Assembly: GCF_900107195.1 (NCBI RefSeq)
Contig: NZ_FNPB01000021.1
Span: forward strand, 1-35,730
DNA from: Halobellus clavatus
Lineage (GTDB): Archaea > Halobacteriota > Halobacteria > Halobacteriales > Haloferacaceae
Reading direction: 5' to 3'
Length of the DNA: 35,730 nucleotides
Shown: positions 8,167-15,619 of the stretch, piece by piece
How positions within the stretch are numbered: position 1 is the first letter of the stretch
How the letters are laid out: every line of letters starts with the position of its first letter
Translations under genes and position numbers: made by a program
The notes under the pieces: generated by a model
What the model was told of the DNA's origin: nothing
Database searches by the model: none
What the model saw: only the letters and a program-made list of their open reading frames with translations

Positions 8167-8280
8167 GCGACCGATCCTGGTCCCTCATCGGCCGATTACG
8201 ACCGCTCTCGATTACTCGTCGCCCGAATGCGACCGGTTCTGGTCGCCTGTCGGCCGATCGCGACCGCTCTCGATCACTCG
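8167..8280. repeat. imperfect tandem duplication, 62-bp period
   Basis: The segment 8167-8218 recurs at 8229-8280 with about nine differences in 52 bases; both contain CGACCGCTCTCGAT and TCGGCCGAT. The second copy ends inside the last codons of the universal stress protein gene, and the first copy lies just beyond it. The intergenic space between this gene and the lipoprotein gene was therefore partly made by duplicating the 3' end region. No gene is seen in 8098-8273. Confidence 0.75.
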
Positions 8281-8720
8281 ACCGGCGTCTTGATCACTGT
8301 CACGGGCATCTCCGCGAGACGGAGGACGCGGTCCGTGACGCTGCCCAGGAGGCTCCGGTACTCGTCGGGTCGCCGGCGGGTGCCCATCACCACGAGGTCG
8401 GCGCCGACCGCTCGCGCCACGTCGACGATGGTTTCGGGAGGCCGGCCGTGCCGAATGGTCGGTTCGACGTCGACCCCGGCCTCACGCGCCCGTTCCGCTA
8501 CCGTCTCGACAGCCTCCTCGCCGACTTCCTCCAGCCCGTGTTCGGGGCCCTCGCGTTCGTCGACGTACTCGTCGCCGCTGTACGCGTCGTACACGTCGCT
8601 GTCGACGACGAAGAGGACGTGCAGCGTCGCGTCGTGGTGCGCGGCGAGCTCGATCGCGTGGTCCGTCGCACGGTCCGATGCGGCTTCGCCACCCGTCGCG
8701 AGCAGGATGTCACTGTACAT
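8274..8720 (-). CDS. universal stress protein (UspA family)
   Basis: This single-domain Usp-type nucleotide-binding protein of 148 residues is cytosolic. It starts MYSDILLATGG, in place of the usual PTDGS turn, and ends with the ATP-binding region VVMGTRRRPDEYRSLLGSVT and PVTVIKTPVE. The second Gly of the G-x2-G-x9-G-S motif is replaced by Arg, so ATP binding may be altered. The insertion VDSDVYDAYSGDEYVDE between the first strand pair and the long helix is usual in haloarchaeal members. The ATG at 8720 is chosen because the protein then begins directly at the first beta strand, and TGCTTTTTG lies about 20-30 bases before it. The gene lies just upstream of the importer operon but reads away from it. 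Confidence 0.88.
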   Translation of the reverse strand: MYSDILLATGGEAASDRATDHAIELAAHHDATLHVLFVVDSDVYDAYSGDEYVDEREGPEHGLEEVGEEAVETVAERAREAGVDVEPTIRHGRPPETIVDVARAVGADLVVMGTRRRPDEYRSLLGSVTDRVLRLAEMPVTVIKTPVE

Positions 8721-9280
8721 ACGGGGAGGTAGCACAGGAGACGACAAAAAGCACGATGGTCAGACAGCTGACCGGAACACGGCCGCGACCGTAGCGTTTC
8801 ACCGAACGCGCTCGGCTGATCTCCTACGCCGGCAAAATAAACTTTTTTGTTGTTTCTTATTACAGACCCACAAGGAAATACGTACTGCGGCCGTATGAAA
8901 CGTATTTATCGTTAGTTATTAAAATCGTATGTTAGTTTCTTTTCCGCATTGCAACAGCCCCCGAGACAGCAGCGATCGGGTCCCGATCGGCACAGCATGC
9001 GGTGGAAGGAAGGTTTTTGTATAATGGTGACCGTATCGACATCGTGTTACGTGGTAGCAATAGCGGTCTCGGCCGCTTGCACGCGTCATCCGGGCGGATC
9101 TCGGACAGCACCCTGGTGGTGTGGTGGCGGTGACGTCCTCGCTTTGGGACCGCCGGTACGAAGGCTCAGGCAACACAGTGCGGCTCACACGGGAATTCAT
9201 ATGATCACGAACGACAGCGACGACGAACACGCGGCGACGAACCACTACGCTCGACGGACACGAACAGGGGTGCAGTGGTG
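8721..9280. other. long intergenic region before the ABC importer operon
   Basis: About 560 bases lie between the divergent stress protein and importer genes. Bases 8832-8945 are markedly AT-rich and hold an inverted repeat (separate entry). Bases 8950-9200 are GC-rich with open frames on both strands, but these are rich in Cys, His, Trp and Arg and do not look translated. Possible promoter boxes for the importer are GTTTTTGTATAATGG (9014-9028) and ATTCATATGA (9194-9203). The first would leave a leader of over 200 bases. I see no RNA gene. Confidence 0.5.
8876..8907. promoter_or_regulatory. inverted repeat AAATACGT-N16-ACGTATTT
   Basis: Perfect 8-base arms at 8876-8883 and 8900-8907 sit in the AT-rich part of the spacer between the stress protein and the importer operon. 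A second nested pair (ATACG / CGTAT) lies inside. The symmetry suggests a protein-binding site. The regulator is unknown and no transcription start has been shown. Confidence 0.4.
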
Positions 9281-9281
9281 A
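9201..9281 (+). CDS. possible 26-codon ORF coupled to the importer ATPase
   Basis: An ORF beginning MITNDSDDEHAATN ends with TGA at 9279-9281, and the ATPase ATG begins on the last base of that stop (TGATG). The layout would allow coupled translation. The start lies in the ATTCATATG stretch and no good TATA box stands at the right distance, so this may be chance. No similarity to anything known to me. Confidence 0.22.
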   Translation: MITNDSDDEHAATNHYARRTRTGVQW

Positions 9282-10063
9282 TGGACGGACGAGTCAGCAT
9301 CTCCGAACTGGAGAAAGTGTACGGCGAGGGCGCAGAGCGGACGAAAGCGATCGAAGACCTCACGTTCGAGGTCGATGGCGGCGAGTTCGCCAGCGTCGTT
9401 GGACCCAGCGGCTGCGGCAAGAGTACGCTCCTGTATCTCATCGCTGGCTTCCTCGACGTGACGAGTGGGACCATCTCGGTCGACGGGAACCCGATTCAGG
9501 GGCCGGGCACCGATCGGGGCGTGGTCTTTCAGAACTACGCGCTGTTCCCGTGGCGGACCGTCTTCGAGAACGTGACCTACGGCCTCGAAGAAGACGGGGT
9601 GCCCAAAGAGGAGCGGCAGAGCATCGCCCAGCAGTACATCGATATGGTCGATCTCAGCGGCTTCGAGGACAAGTACCCCAAGGAACTGTCCGGTGGGATG
9701 AAACAGCGCGTAGCGCTCGCACGGACGCTCGCGTACGAACCGAAGATCCTCCTGATGGACGAGCCGTTCGGCGCGCTCGATCAACCGCTTCGGGAGTCGC
9801 TCCAGGACCAACTGCTCGACATCTGGGGCGACTTGGAAAAGACGGTGGTGTTCATCACCCACGACGTCGAGGAGGCGGTCTATCTCTCCGAGCGCGTGAT
9901 GATTATGACCCGCCACCCCGGGACGAAAAAGACCGTCTCGGAGATCAATCTGGACCGCTCGGGGTCGCGCGAGGAGATCGTCACCTCTGACGCGTTCGCC
10001 GACTACAAGAACACCGTCTGGAAATCCCTCCACGAAGAGACACAAACCGAGGTGACACTGTAG
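9281..10063 (+). CDS. ABC importer ATPase, nitrate/sulfonate/taurine type
   Basis: This is the cytoplasmic ATPase of an importer for small organic or inorganic anions, 260 residues. All motifs are intact: Walker A GPSGCGKST (residues 41-49), Q loop VVFQNYALFPW, signature LSGGMKQR, Walker B ILLMDEPFGALD and H loop VFITHD. The pattern TRHPGTKK after the H loop and the length fit the SsuB/TauB/NrtD subfamily. GTG codons at 9275 and 9278 are in frame; the ATG at 9281 gives the cleanest N terminus (MDGRVSISELEKVYG). The next gene begins two bases after the stop, so the three transporter genes form one operon. The substrate cannot be read from the ATPase. Confidence 0.92.
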   Translation: MDGRVSISELEKVYGEGAERTKAIEDLTFEVDGGEFASVVGPSGCGKSTLLYLIAGFLDVTSGTISVDGNPIQGPGTDRGVVFQNYALFPWRTVFENVTYGLEEDGVPKEERQSIAQQYIDMVDLSGFEDKYPKELSGGMKQRVALARTLAYEPKILLMDEPFGALDQPLRESLQDQLLDIWGDLEKTVVFITHDVEEAVYLSERVMIMTRHPGTKKTVSEINLDRSGSREEIVTSDAFADYKNTVWKSLHEETQTEVTL

Positions 10064-10065
10064 CC

Positions 10066-10857
10066 GTGGGATACGCGACTTCACGACACATCGAGGGGCT
10101 CCCCGCCCCGCTGCAACGGGTCGCCGGGGCGCTCGTCGATTGGATTCCGCTCGCGATCGTCGTCGTCCTGTGGGACCTGATCAGTGGGGCGGTCGTCGCG
10201 ACCGCGATCCTACCCGCTCCGGGGACGGTGGCTGGGAAGATCGTCGAACTCTTCGTCACCGGCCAGGTGTTTTCACACCTCTACATCTCGCTGTTCCGCG
10301 TCGTGGTCGGGCTGGGCCTGAGCATTATCGCCGGCATTCTTCTGGGCATCGGGATGGCCCGTTCAGACCCCGTCGAGAACTTCTTCGACGTGTTCCTGGC
10401 GATGACGTACCCGATCCCGAAGACTGCGCTGGTTCCCCTGGCGATCCTGTGGCTCGGCGTCGGCACGAGTACGGCGATCCTCATCGTCTTTCTCGCGTGT
10501 CTCCTGCCGATCGTTCTCAATTCGTACAACGCCGCGGGCAACGTGGACCAGAACCTCATCTGGTCGGCGGAGATGATGGGAACCGAGGGTCGGGACGTCT
10601 TGCTGAAGGTGATCTTCCCGGCGACGATCCCCGAGATCCTGACCGGGATCCGCCAGGCCGTCCCGATCGCGTTCGTCGCGCTGGTGAGCGCAGAACTCAT
10701 CGCGTCGAATCAGGGAATGGGGTACCTCATCCTCACCTCCGGTCAGATCGGTAACTACCCGAGGATGTTCGCCAACATCGTCGTCATCTCGGCTGTCGCC
10801 TTCGTGGCAGTCCGCCTGTTCGAGGAGGTCAGAGAGAGGTGGTTGGTATGGACGTGA
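10066..10857 (+). CDS. ABC importer permease, SsuC/TauC type (first of two)
   Basis: This inner-membrane permease of 263 residues has about six hydrophobic helices, the first at WIPLAIVVVLWDLISG. It carries the ATPase-contacting EAA loop EMMGTEGRDVLLKVIFPATIPEIL followed by a helix. It starts with GTG two bases after the ATPase stop. A full Shine-Dalgarno match, GAGGTGA at 10049-10055, stands ten bases upstream inside the ATPase gene and supports this start. Family members pair with an NMT1/SsuA-like binding protein; such a protein is encoded at 14506-15534. Because two different permeases follow each other here, the membrane channel is probably a heterodimer rather than the usual homodimer. 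Confidence 0.9.
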   Translation: MGYATSRHIEGLPAPLQRVAGALVDWIPLAIVVVLWDLISGAVVATAILPAPGTVAGKIVELFVTGQVFSHLYISLFRVVVGLGLSIIAGILLGIGMARSDPVENFFDVFLAMTYPIPKTALVPLAILWLGVGTSTAILIVFLACLLPIVLNSYNAAGNVDQNLIWSAEMMGTEGRDVLLKVIFPATIPEILTGIRQAVPIAFVALVSAELIASNQGMGYLILTSGQIGNYPRMFANIVVISAVAFVAVRLFEEVRERWLVWT

Positions 10858-11633
10858 CAGCGGACGCCAACCCCCGGTTCGACCTTTCGAGCGCCCTCAG
10901 CCTCGTGAAGTCGATCTATTCGCTCGTGATCGTGTTGGTCCTCTGGGAAGCCGTGGCCCAACTCGGCCTGATCCACTACTACTTCCTCCCGCCGCTGTCT
11001 GACATCATTATGCGGTTCGTCGAGTTGACGCTCAACGGCCAGATGCTGTACAACGCGTACCTCACGCTGATGCGGGCGATGGTCGGCCTCGCCATCGCCT
11101 CGGTGTTCGGCGTCCTCGTCGGCGTGCTCTCGGCGCAGAACGACCTCGTCGATTGGTTCTTCGATCCGATCATCAAGATCGGCTATCCAGTGCCGATCAT
11201 CTCGCTGATTCCCGTGTTTATGCTCTGGTTCGGAATCGGCGACATCTCGAAGATCATCATGGTCGCTGTCGGGACGTTCTGGCCGGTCGCAATCAACGCC
11301 CGCGACAGCACCCGGCAGGTCGAGACGAAACTCCTCTGGTCGGCGAAGATGATGGGAACGAGCGACCGCAGGCTGCTGTGGCGCGTCGTGATGCCCGCCG
11401 CGATGCCGGGCATCCTGACCGGCTTTCAGATCGCGATGCCGCTGTCGCTCATCATCACGTTCGTCTTCGAGATGGTCGCCGGTGGCGGCGGTCTCGGTGC
11501 CCTCGAGATCGCGGGCGTCCGGTCGTTCGAGTCGACGCAGGTCTACGCCGCGATCATCGCCATCATGTTGATCGGTATCGCGCTCGATCGCCTCCTTCGT
11601 ATGGCTCGCGGCCGTCTCCTGCACTGGACCTGA
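10848..11633 (+). CDS. ABC importer permease, SsuC/TauC type (second of two)
   Basis: This second permease of 261 residues is clearly homologous to the first but divergent. Helices begin at IYSLVIVLVLWEAVAQ, the EAA loop reads KMMGTSDRRLLWRVVMPAAMPGIL, and a Gly-rich turn VAGGGGLGALEIAG lies near the C terminus. The gene overlaps the end of the first permease by ten bases. A GTG at 10839 is a possible earlier start with GAGGAGGT at 10822-10829 as its ribosome site. The ATG at 10848 also has GAGGTGG six bases before it. Either way translation is coupled. It is the last gene of the importer operon; about 107 bases separate it from the next promoter-driven ORF. Confidence 0.9.
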   Translation: MDVTADANPRFDLSSALSLVKSIYSLVIVLVLWEAVAQLGLIHYYFLPPLSDIIMRFVELTLNGQMLYNAYLTLMRAMVGLAIASVFGVLVGVLSAQNDLVDWFFDPIIKIGYPVPIISLIPVFMLWFGIGDISKIIMVAVGTFWPVAINARDSTRQVETKLLWSAKMMGTSDRRLLWRVVMPAAMPGILTGFQIAMPLSLIITFVFEMVAGGGGLGALEIAGVRSFESTQVYAAIIAIMLIGIALDRLLRMARGRLLHWT

Positions 11634-11708
11634 GCAGCCGACGGTCACCGCACTCACACTTCGTCCGCGGGGCTCCATCCGCTGTCAGTCTGGATGGGAG
11701 CACAAAAA

Positions 11709-11716
11709 CCTAAATG
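11709..11716 (+). promoter_or_regulatory. TATA-like box before the 30-codon ORF and amidohydrolase
   Basis: CCTAAATG, followed at once by a second AT-rich stretch TATATCAAAG, lies 25-32 bases before the ATG at 11741. It does not stand at a proper distance from the amidohydrolase ATG at 11830, so the first translated codon of this transcript should be 11741. Confidence 0.5.
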
Positions 11717-11740
11717 GAAGTATATCAAAGACTTCTCTGT

Positions 11741-11833
11741 ATGCCAACCATACACAGCCACGGACAGGTGAGGCAGCAGGTCCCCCAAGCGGTAGCGAAC
11801 GCGACGGTTGGTGAGCGGGAGGGCGGCCGATGA
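11741..11833 (+). CDS. putative 30-aa leaderless small protein coupled to the amidohydrolase
   Basis: This ORF begins MPTIHSHGQVRQQV and ends VGEREGGR, with no predicted domain. Its ATG stands at the leaderless distance from the TATA-like box. Its stop TGA at 11831-11833 overlaps the amidohydrolase start as ATGA, the same coupling used between the amidohydrolase and the Rieske gene downstream. It could be a leader peptide whose translation carries ribosomes to the amidohydrolase, or a small subunit. No similarity to a known leader peptide is visible, and comparison with relatives would be needed to call it real. Confidence 0.45.
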   Translation: MPTIHSHGQVRQQVPQAVANATVGEREGGR

Positions 11834-12918
11834 TCGACGCCGCGGAGGAGACGGTCATCGACTGCGACTGGCACTACCAGGACTCGTTCAAAGAGGTCGC
11901 CGAGTATATGCCAGAGCCCTGGTACACCAAGTACAAGCGTAGCAACTGGGACGACGCCGGGGTGAAGCAGAATCTCAGTTCGTTCTTCCCGACGTCGACG
12001 GGTGACAGACAGAATTACGGGAAGGTCCTCCGAGAACACTCGAATTACCCCGACGCGCCCGAGGAACCCGAACGCGTCACCGAGGGGATGGACTTCCTGG
12101 ATATCGACATTTCCCTGCAGATCTCGCATCTGATCCTCGCGATGGGCGGGGTAACCGCCGACGACGAGCGCGTCCAGGCCTTCACGAGAGGATATATCGA
12201 GTATATGCTCGAAGAGGTCCTCGATCCCGACGAAGGCGTCTACGGCCTCGCGCCGATGCCCTACGGCGACGTCGAGGCTTCCCTCGACATCTTAGAGCGG
12301 GTCGAAGACGAGGAGGCCTACGTCGGGGCGTGTTTCGTCACTGCGGGTGCGAGCCCACCGCTCGGCAACCGCAAGTACGACCCGATCTACGAGCGCTGCG
12401 AGCAACTCGATATGCCCGTCGTCTACCACACGGGCGGATCGGGGCTCGACGAGTACGTTCGTGCCGGCTACCAGGAGATGATCGAGACGCACACGCTCGG
12501 GTTCCTGGAGTCGAATATGTCCCAGATCGTCAGCGTCGCCTGCCAGGGCGTCCCCGAGAAGTACCCCGACCTCGACATCGTCTTTATGGAATCCGGCGTC
12601 ACCTACATCCCCGGATTGGTGAGTCGGCTCGACGAGGAGTACCTCAAGCGCCCCGAGGAAGCACCGTTGCTCGATACCCGCCCCAGCGAGTACATCACTG
12701 ACTTCTACTTCGGCACCCAACCGCTGGAGGTATCGGCCCGCAACGACCTCTTGGACCTGTGCTTCGATATGATCGGCACGGACCGTCTCCTGTACGCCTC
12801 CGATTATCCCCACTGGGACTTCGATAGCCCCTCGATAATCAACGAGTTGCCGATGCTCGACGACGACGATCGCCGGGCGATTCTCGGCGGCAACGCAATC
12901 GAGGTGTTCGGCGTATGA
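11830..12918 (+). CDS. amidohydrolase_2 family metal-dependent hydrolase or decarboxylase
   Basis: This 362-residue TIM-barrel protein belongs to the amidohydrolase_2 group, which includes aminocarboxymuconate semialdehyde and resorcylate decarboxylases as well as hydrolases. The N-terminal metal motif is DCDWHY (Asp13, His15), where many relatives have H-x-H. A later metal His is in VVYHTGG (His200), and the catalytic Asp is in YASDYPHWD (Asp325). FMESGVTYIPGLVSRLDEEY is a strong family signature. It is translated together with a Rieske protein through an ATGA overlap, so the two probably work together. The close importer operon suggests its product acts on an imported compound. Whether it hydrolyses or decarboxylates cannot be told from sequence. 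Confidence 0.85.
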   Translation: MIDAAEETVIDCDWHYQDSFKEVAEYMPEPWYTKYKRSNWDDAGVKQNLSSFFPTSTGDRQNYGKVLREHSNYPDAPEEPERVTEGMDFLDIDISLQISHLILAMGGVTADDERVQAFTRGYIEYMLEEVLDPDEGVYGLAPMPYGDVEASLDILERVEDEEAYVGACFVTAGASPPLGNRKYDPIYERCEQLDMPVVYHTGGSGLDEYVRAGYQEMIETHTLGFLESNMSQIVSVACQGVPEKYPDLDIVFMESGVTYIPGLVSRLDEEYLKRPEEAPLLDTRPSEYITDFYFGTQPLEVSARNDLLDLCFDMIGTDRLLYASDYPHWDFDSPSIINELPMLDDDDRRAILGGNAIEVFGV

Positions 12919-13298
12919 GTGTCGACGCAGACGACCTGGTCAAGGTGGGCCCAGCGTCCGAATTCGACGACGGCGATGCCGAGATCATCGAGGTCGGCCG
13001 CGCCGAAGTCGGAGTCGTTCGCGCCGACGGGGAGTTCTACGCCATCCGCAATCAGTGCCCCCACGACGGCGGCCCCGTCTGTAAGGGCAACGTCCAAAAG
13101 GAATTGGTCGGCGAATTCACGGGCACGGGCCAGCGCGTCGAACAGCAGTACAGCGACACCGACATCATCTCGTGTCCCTGGCACGGCTGGTCGTTCGAAC
13201 TCGAGACCGGGATCCACATCGGCGACGACCGTATCCAGGTCCCGACGTACGAGGTAGTTGTCGAGGACGAAATCGTCTACGTGCATACCGGCGACTGA
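12915..13298 (+). CDS. Rieske-type 2Fe-2S protein with an enlarged cluster loop
   Basis: This small electron-transfer protein of 127 residues has a Rieske fold. Ligand pairs are CPH (Cys48, His50) and CPWHGW (Cys87, His90). The stretch between the two pairs is about 36 residues, roughly twice the usual Rieske spacing of 16-17, and includes an extra Cys in GGPVCKGN and a charged loop VEQQYSDTD. No signal peptide or membrane helix is present, so it is a soluble ferredoxin-like partner rather than a bc1 subunit. No oxygenase large subunit is in the window. The start ATG overlaps the amidohydrolase stop (ATGA), so both are made from one message. Confidence 0.9.
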   Translation: MSVDADDLVKVGPASEFDDGDAEIIEVGRAEVGVVRADGEFYAIRNQCPHDGGPVCKGNVQKELVGEFTGTGQRVEQQYSDTDIISCPWHGWSFELETGIHIGDDRIQVPTYEVVVEDEIVYVHTGD

Positions 13299-13361
13299 GT
13301 CGGAGTCGTCCCGACATTCGCCACTCGTGGGAGTAGCGAGATCCTTCGGGGGTGCCGGGGG

Positions 13362-13370
13362 AATTTACTT
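13362..13370 (+). promoter_or_regulatory. TATA box of the lactate/malate dehydrogenase-like gene
   Basis: AATTTACTT lies about 28 bases before the ATG at 13395, the spacing expected for a leaderless haloarchaeal transcript. It shows that the dehydrogenase can be transcribed apart from the amidohydrolase-Rieske pair. Confidence 0.55.
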
Positions 13371-13394
13371 GTGGTTGAGTGGTGAGGTCGGACT

Positions 13395-14393
13395 ATGCAC
13401 GTTGCAATCATCGGCGGGGCGAGTACCATCGGGACGACCGTCGCGTACACGCTGTCGGGGCTGGCCCCACGGCTCGACGTCTCGCTCGTCGACATCAACG
13501 ACGGTGCCGCGTGGGCTCACGGGACGGACATCGAGCACGCGAGCTACCACTTCGCGCACGCTCCGGGCGCGGACGAAGGCCACGACTCCGAGACGGCCGG
13601 CAGCGTCCGGTCGGCAACGCCGGAGGAGATTGCAGAACTGGATCCGGATCTGCTCATCTTCAACGCCGCGGCCCCGCAACCTGACGACGCGACCGATCCG
13701 AGCGCCCGGGAGGCCGAACTCGAACGGAACCGATCGATCGTCGAAGACGTCGCAGAGAGTCTCCGCCCGCTGGACCCGACACCCCTCCTCGTCGTGACGA
13801 ACCCGATCGATCGGCTCGTCTACGACTTTTACTCGCTTCTCGGGTGGCCGCGGCGCTACTTCCTGGGGTACTCGCTCTCGGAGACGGCCCGCATCGCCGA
13901 CGGGATTGCCGACCTCGTCGACGCGCACCGAACCGACGTCTACTGCCCGACGATGGGCGAACACGGCGAGCATATGATTCCCGTCTTCAGTCGCGCACGC
14001 GTCGACGGCGAACCGATCGACGTCACCGACGCAGAGCGCGCCGAACTGATGGCGTACGTCCGTGACATCCCCTTCGAGATCGCCGAGGAGCGCGGCGTGG
14101 ACGAGACCTCGCGATGGGTGACGAGCGCGGGCGTCTCACGAGTCGTCCGGACGATGGCTGCGGCGGCCGACGACAGTTCGGTCGACGGGACAGGAGTGGA
14201 GGCCGACGGCGGCGACTGGACGTTCTGTCTGTCGACGCCACTCGACGGCGAGTACGGACTCGAAGACGTGGCCCTCGGCGTGCCGGTCGATCTCGACGCA
14301 GACGGCGTCGCAGCGATCCACGAGTGGGACCTCGATGACGCCGAAGCGGCGGAACTCGAGCGGGCCGCCGAATCCGTACAAGCGGACCTCTGA
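13395..14393 (+). CDS. lactate/malate dehydrogenase superfamily protein with altered active site
   Basis: This 332-residue NAD-dependent 2-hydroxyacid dehydrogenase has the LDH/MDH fold. Seen: the dinucleotide loop GGASTIG, an acidic residue ending the second strand (LVDIN) that favours NAD, NPID, and the active His in GEHG (His190). By alignment the catalytic loop Arg is kept (SAREAELERN) and the specificity position is Gln (AAPQP), as in lactate dehydrogenases. The loop is about four residues longer, and the Asp of the usual D-x-A-R segment is Glu (SETARIADG). Malate is therefore not a safe substrate call. The gene follows the Rieske gene after 96 bases but has its own TATA box, and it converges on the binding-protein gene. 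Confidence 0.8.
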   Translation: MHVAIIGGASTIGTTVAYTLSGLAPRLDVSLVDINDGAAWAHGTDIEHASYHFAHAPGADEGHDSETAGSVRSATPEEIAELDPDLLIFNAAAPQPDDATDPSAREAELERNRSIVEDVAESLRPLDPTPLLVVTNPIDRLVYDFYSLLGWPRRYFLGYSLSETARIADGIADLVDAHRTDVYCPTMGEHGEHMIPVFSRARVDGEPIDVTDAERAELMAYVRDIPFEIAEERGVDETSRWVTSAGVSRVVRTMAAAADDSSVDGTGVEADGGDWTFCLSTPLDGEYGLEDVALGVPVDLDADGVAAIHEWDLDDAEAAELERAAESVQADL

Positions 14394-14505
14394 GACCACA
14401 CCGACGAGGTGTCGAGGGCGCGGACACGACTCTCAGTCTGCACTGACGACGACTGTATCGGCACCTCGCGGTCGAATGGCCGCGATTGTCTCTCCGAGGT
14501 CGTCC

Positions 14506-15534
14506 CTAGTTCGAGGGGACGAACTCGTTCGTCGCGTACTCCTGGACGTCGAAGCTCTCCTGCAGGAAGTCGAGTTCGACGAGTTCGTCCATCGCGAACT
14601 GAAGCCGATCGAAGTCGATGGTGATGTCCTGTCTGAAGTAGTCGTTCTGATTGAGGAAGAAGCCGTCGACGACCGGTTCCGGGAGTTCGAAGTACTCGGC
14701 CGCGAGAGAGACGACCTGCGAGCGGTTGTCGTAGGAGTACTCCACGAGTTCGGCGAGGTCTTCACCCCACGCGGCGATGGCGTCGGACTTCTCGTCGATC
14801 GAATCGTTCGAGCCGACCGTGAAGGCGAACGGGTAGGCCTCGTCCCAGAGATCCTGGCTCGAATACACCTCGTTGAAGCCCTCAGACCGGGCTGCGACGG
14901 CGAAGAGCGCGGGGAAAATCCCGGCGTCGATCCGCCCGTCGTTGAGTGCGGAGACGAACGTCGGGAACGGCAGTTCGACGATCTGGGCGTCGCTCCCGTA
15001 CTCGAAGCCCTCCTGTCTCGCAGCCTTCCGGAGGACGGCGTGGGTCCCGGTCCCCTGCGCGTTGACGCCGACGTTCTGTCCCTCCAGATCGGAGATTTCG
15101 GTGATGTCCGAGTCGCTGCGGGAGAAGATGGTGAAGCCGTACCATTCGGGGTGGGCGTCCCAGAAGTCGGTGGCGACCATCGAGATGTTCCCCGGCACCG
15201 CCTCCTGTGTGACCGCCGAAGCGTAACTCACCGTCGATAGCAACGCCAGATCGACCTCTCCGGCAGCCATCGCGTTGAGCGAATCCGGCGTACTCTCATT
15301 GCGTGTCACGCTGAGTTCGTACTCGGAACCGACGTTCGTGAGTTCGTTTCTGATCTCTTCGATCGCGAACAACGAGCCGAAGTTCTCGACAGGAACAGTG
15401 AACGCGAGCCCGAGTTCCGGTGTCCCACCACCCGTGATGCTCGAACACCCTGCGAGTCCTGTCAGTCCGACGGTACCGGTCGCTGCGCCGGCCTTCAGAA
15501 AGGACCGACGGCGTATGCTATCGAATGGCATCAT
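14506..15534 (-). CDS. Tat lipoprotein ABC substrate-binding protein, NMT1/SsuA-like
   Basis: This extracellular binding lipoprotein of 342 residues has a twin-arginine motif (RRRSFLK) and a lipobox GLAGC with Cys30 as lipid anchor. The mature part begins ELGLAFTVPVENFG and follows the periplasmic-binding fold of NMT1/SsuA/TauA proteins. It has AAGEVDLALLS, ISDLEGQNVGVNAQGTGTHAVLRK, LNDGRIDAGIFP and a C-terminal helix-rich lobe. It is the natural partner of the ATPase/permease operon at 9281-11633, which has no binding protein of its own; it lies about 3 kb away on the other strand. The TATA-like box TTTTATGTAC lies about 28 bases before the ATG on this strand. The ligand is unknown; sulfonates, nitrate, pyrimidine precursors and aromatic acids are all bound by relatives. 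Confidence 0.87.
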   Translation of the reverse strand: MMPFDSIRRRSFLKAGAATGTVGLTGLAGCSSITGGGTPELGLAFTVPVENFGSLFAIEEIRNELTNVGSEYELSVTRNESTPDSLNAMAAGEVDLALLSTVSYASAVTQEAVPGNISMVATDFWDAHPEWYGFTIFSRSDSDITEISDLEGQNVGVNAQGTGTHAVLRKAARQEGFEYGSDAQIVELPFPTFVSALNDGRIDAGIFPALFAVAARSEGFNEVYSSQDLWDEAYPFAFTVGSNDSIDEKSDAIAAWGEDLAELVEYSYDNRSQVVSLAAEYFELPEPVVDGFFLNQNDYFRQDITIDFDRLQFAMDELVELDFLQESFDVQEYATNEFVPSN

Positions 15535-15554
15535 TAAATGTGGATGATTCGATA

Positions 15555-15566
15555 GTACATAAAACC
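15555..15566 (-). promoter_or_regulatory. TATA box of the binding-protein gene
   Basis: On the minus strand GGTTTTATGTAC stands about 28 bases before the start at 15534. The very similar GATTTATGTAC serves the stress protein gene at 16120. The shared TTTATGTAC core is worth noting as a possible common promoter type. Confidence 0.55.
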
Positions 15567-15619
15567 ACGTGCCGACGATACCAGGAGCATTCCCCTGGAG
15601 AAACGCCGCGGTCGTCCGG

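Noticed and set aside
8949-9278. 110-residue plus-strand and 108-residue minus-strand frames in the importer spacer
   Set aside because: Both are rich in Cys, His, Trp and Arg and poor in Asp/Glu, unlike haloarchaeal proteins, and neither shows a domain. Only the last 26 codons of the first are kept as a weak candidate because of the TGATG coupling.
12915-13298. Rieske protein as part of an aromatic-ring dioxygenase
   Set aside because: No oxygenase alpha subunit (Rieske plus mononuclear iron domain) or reductase is present anywhere in the window.
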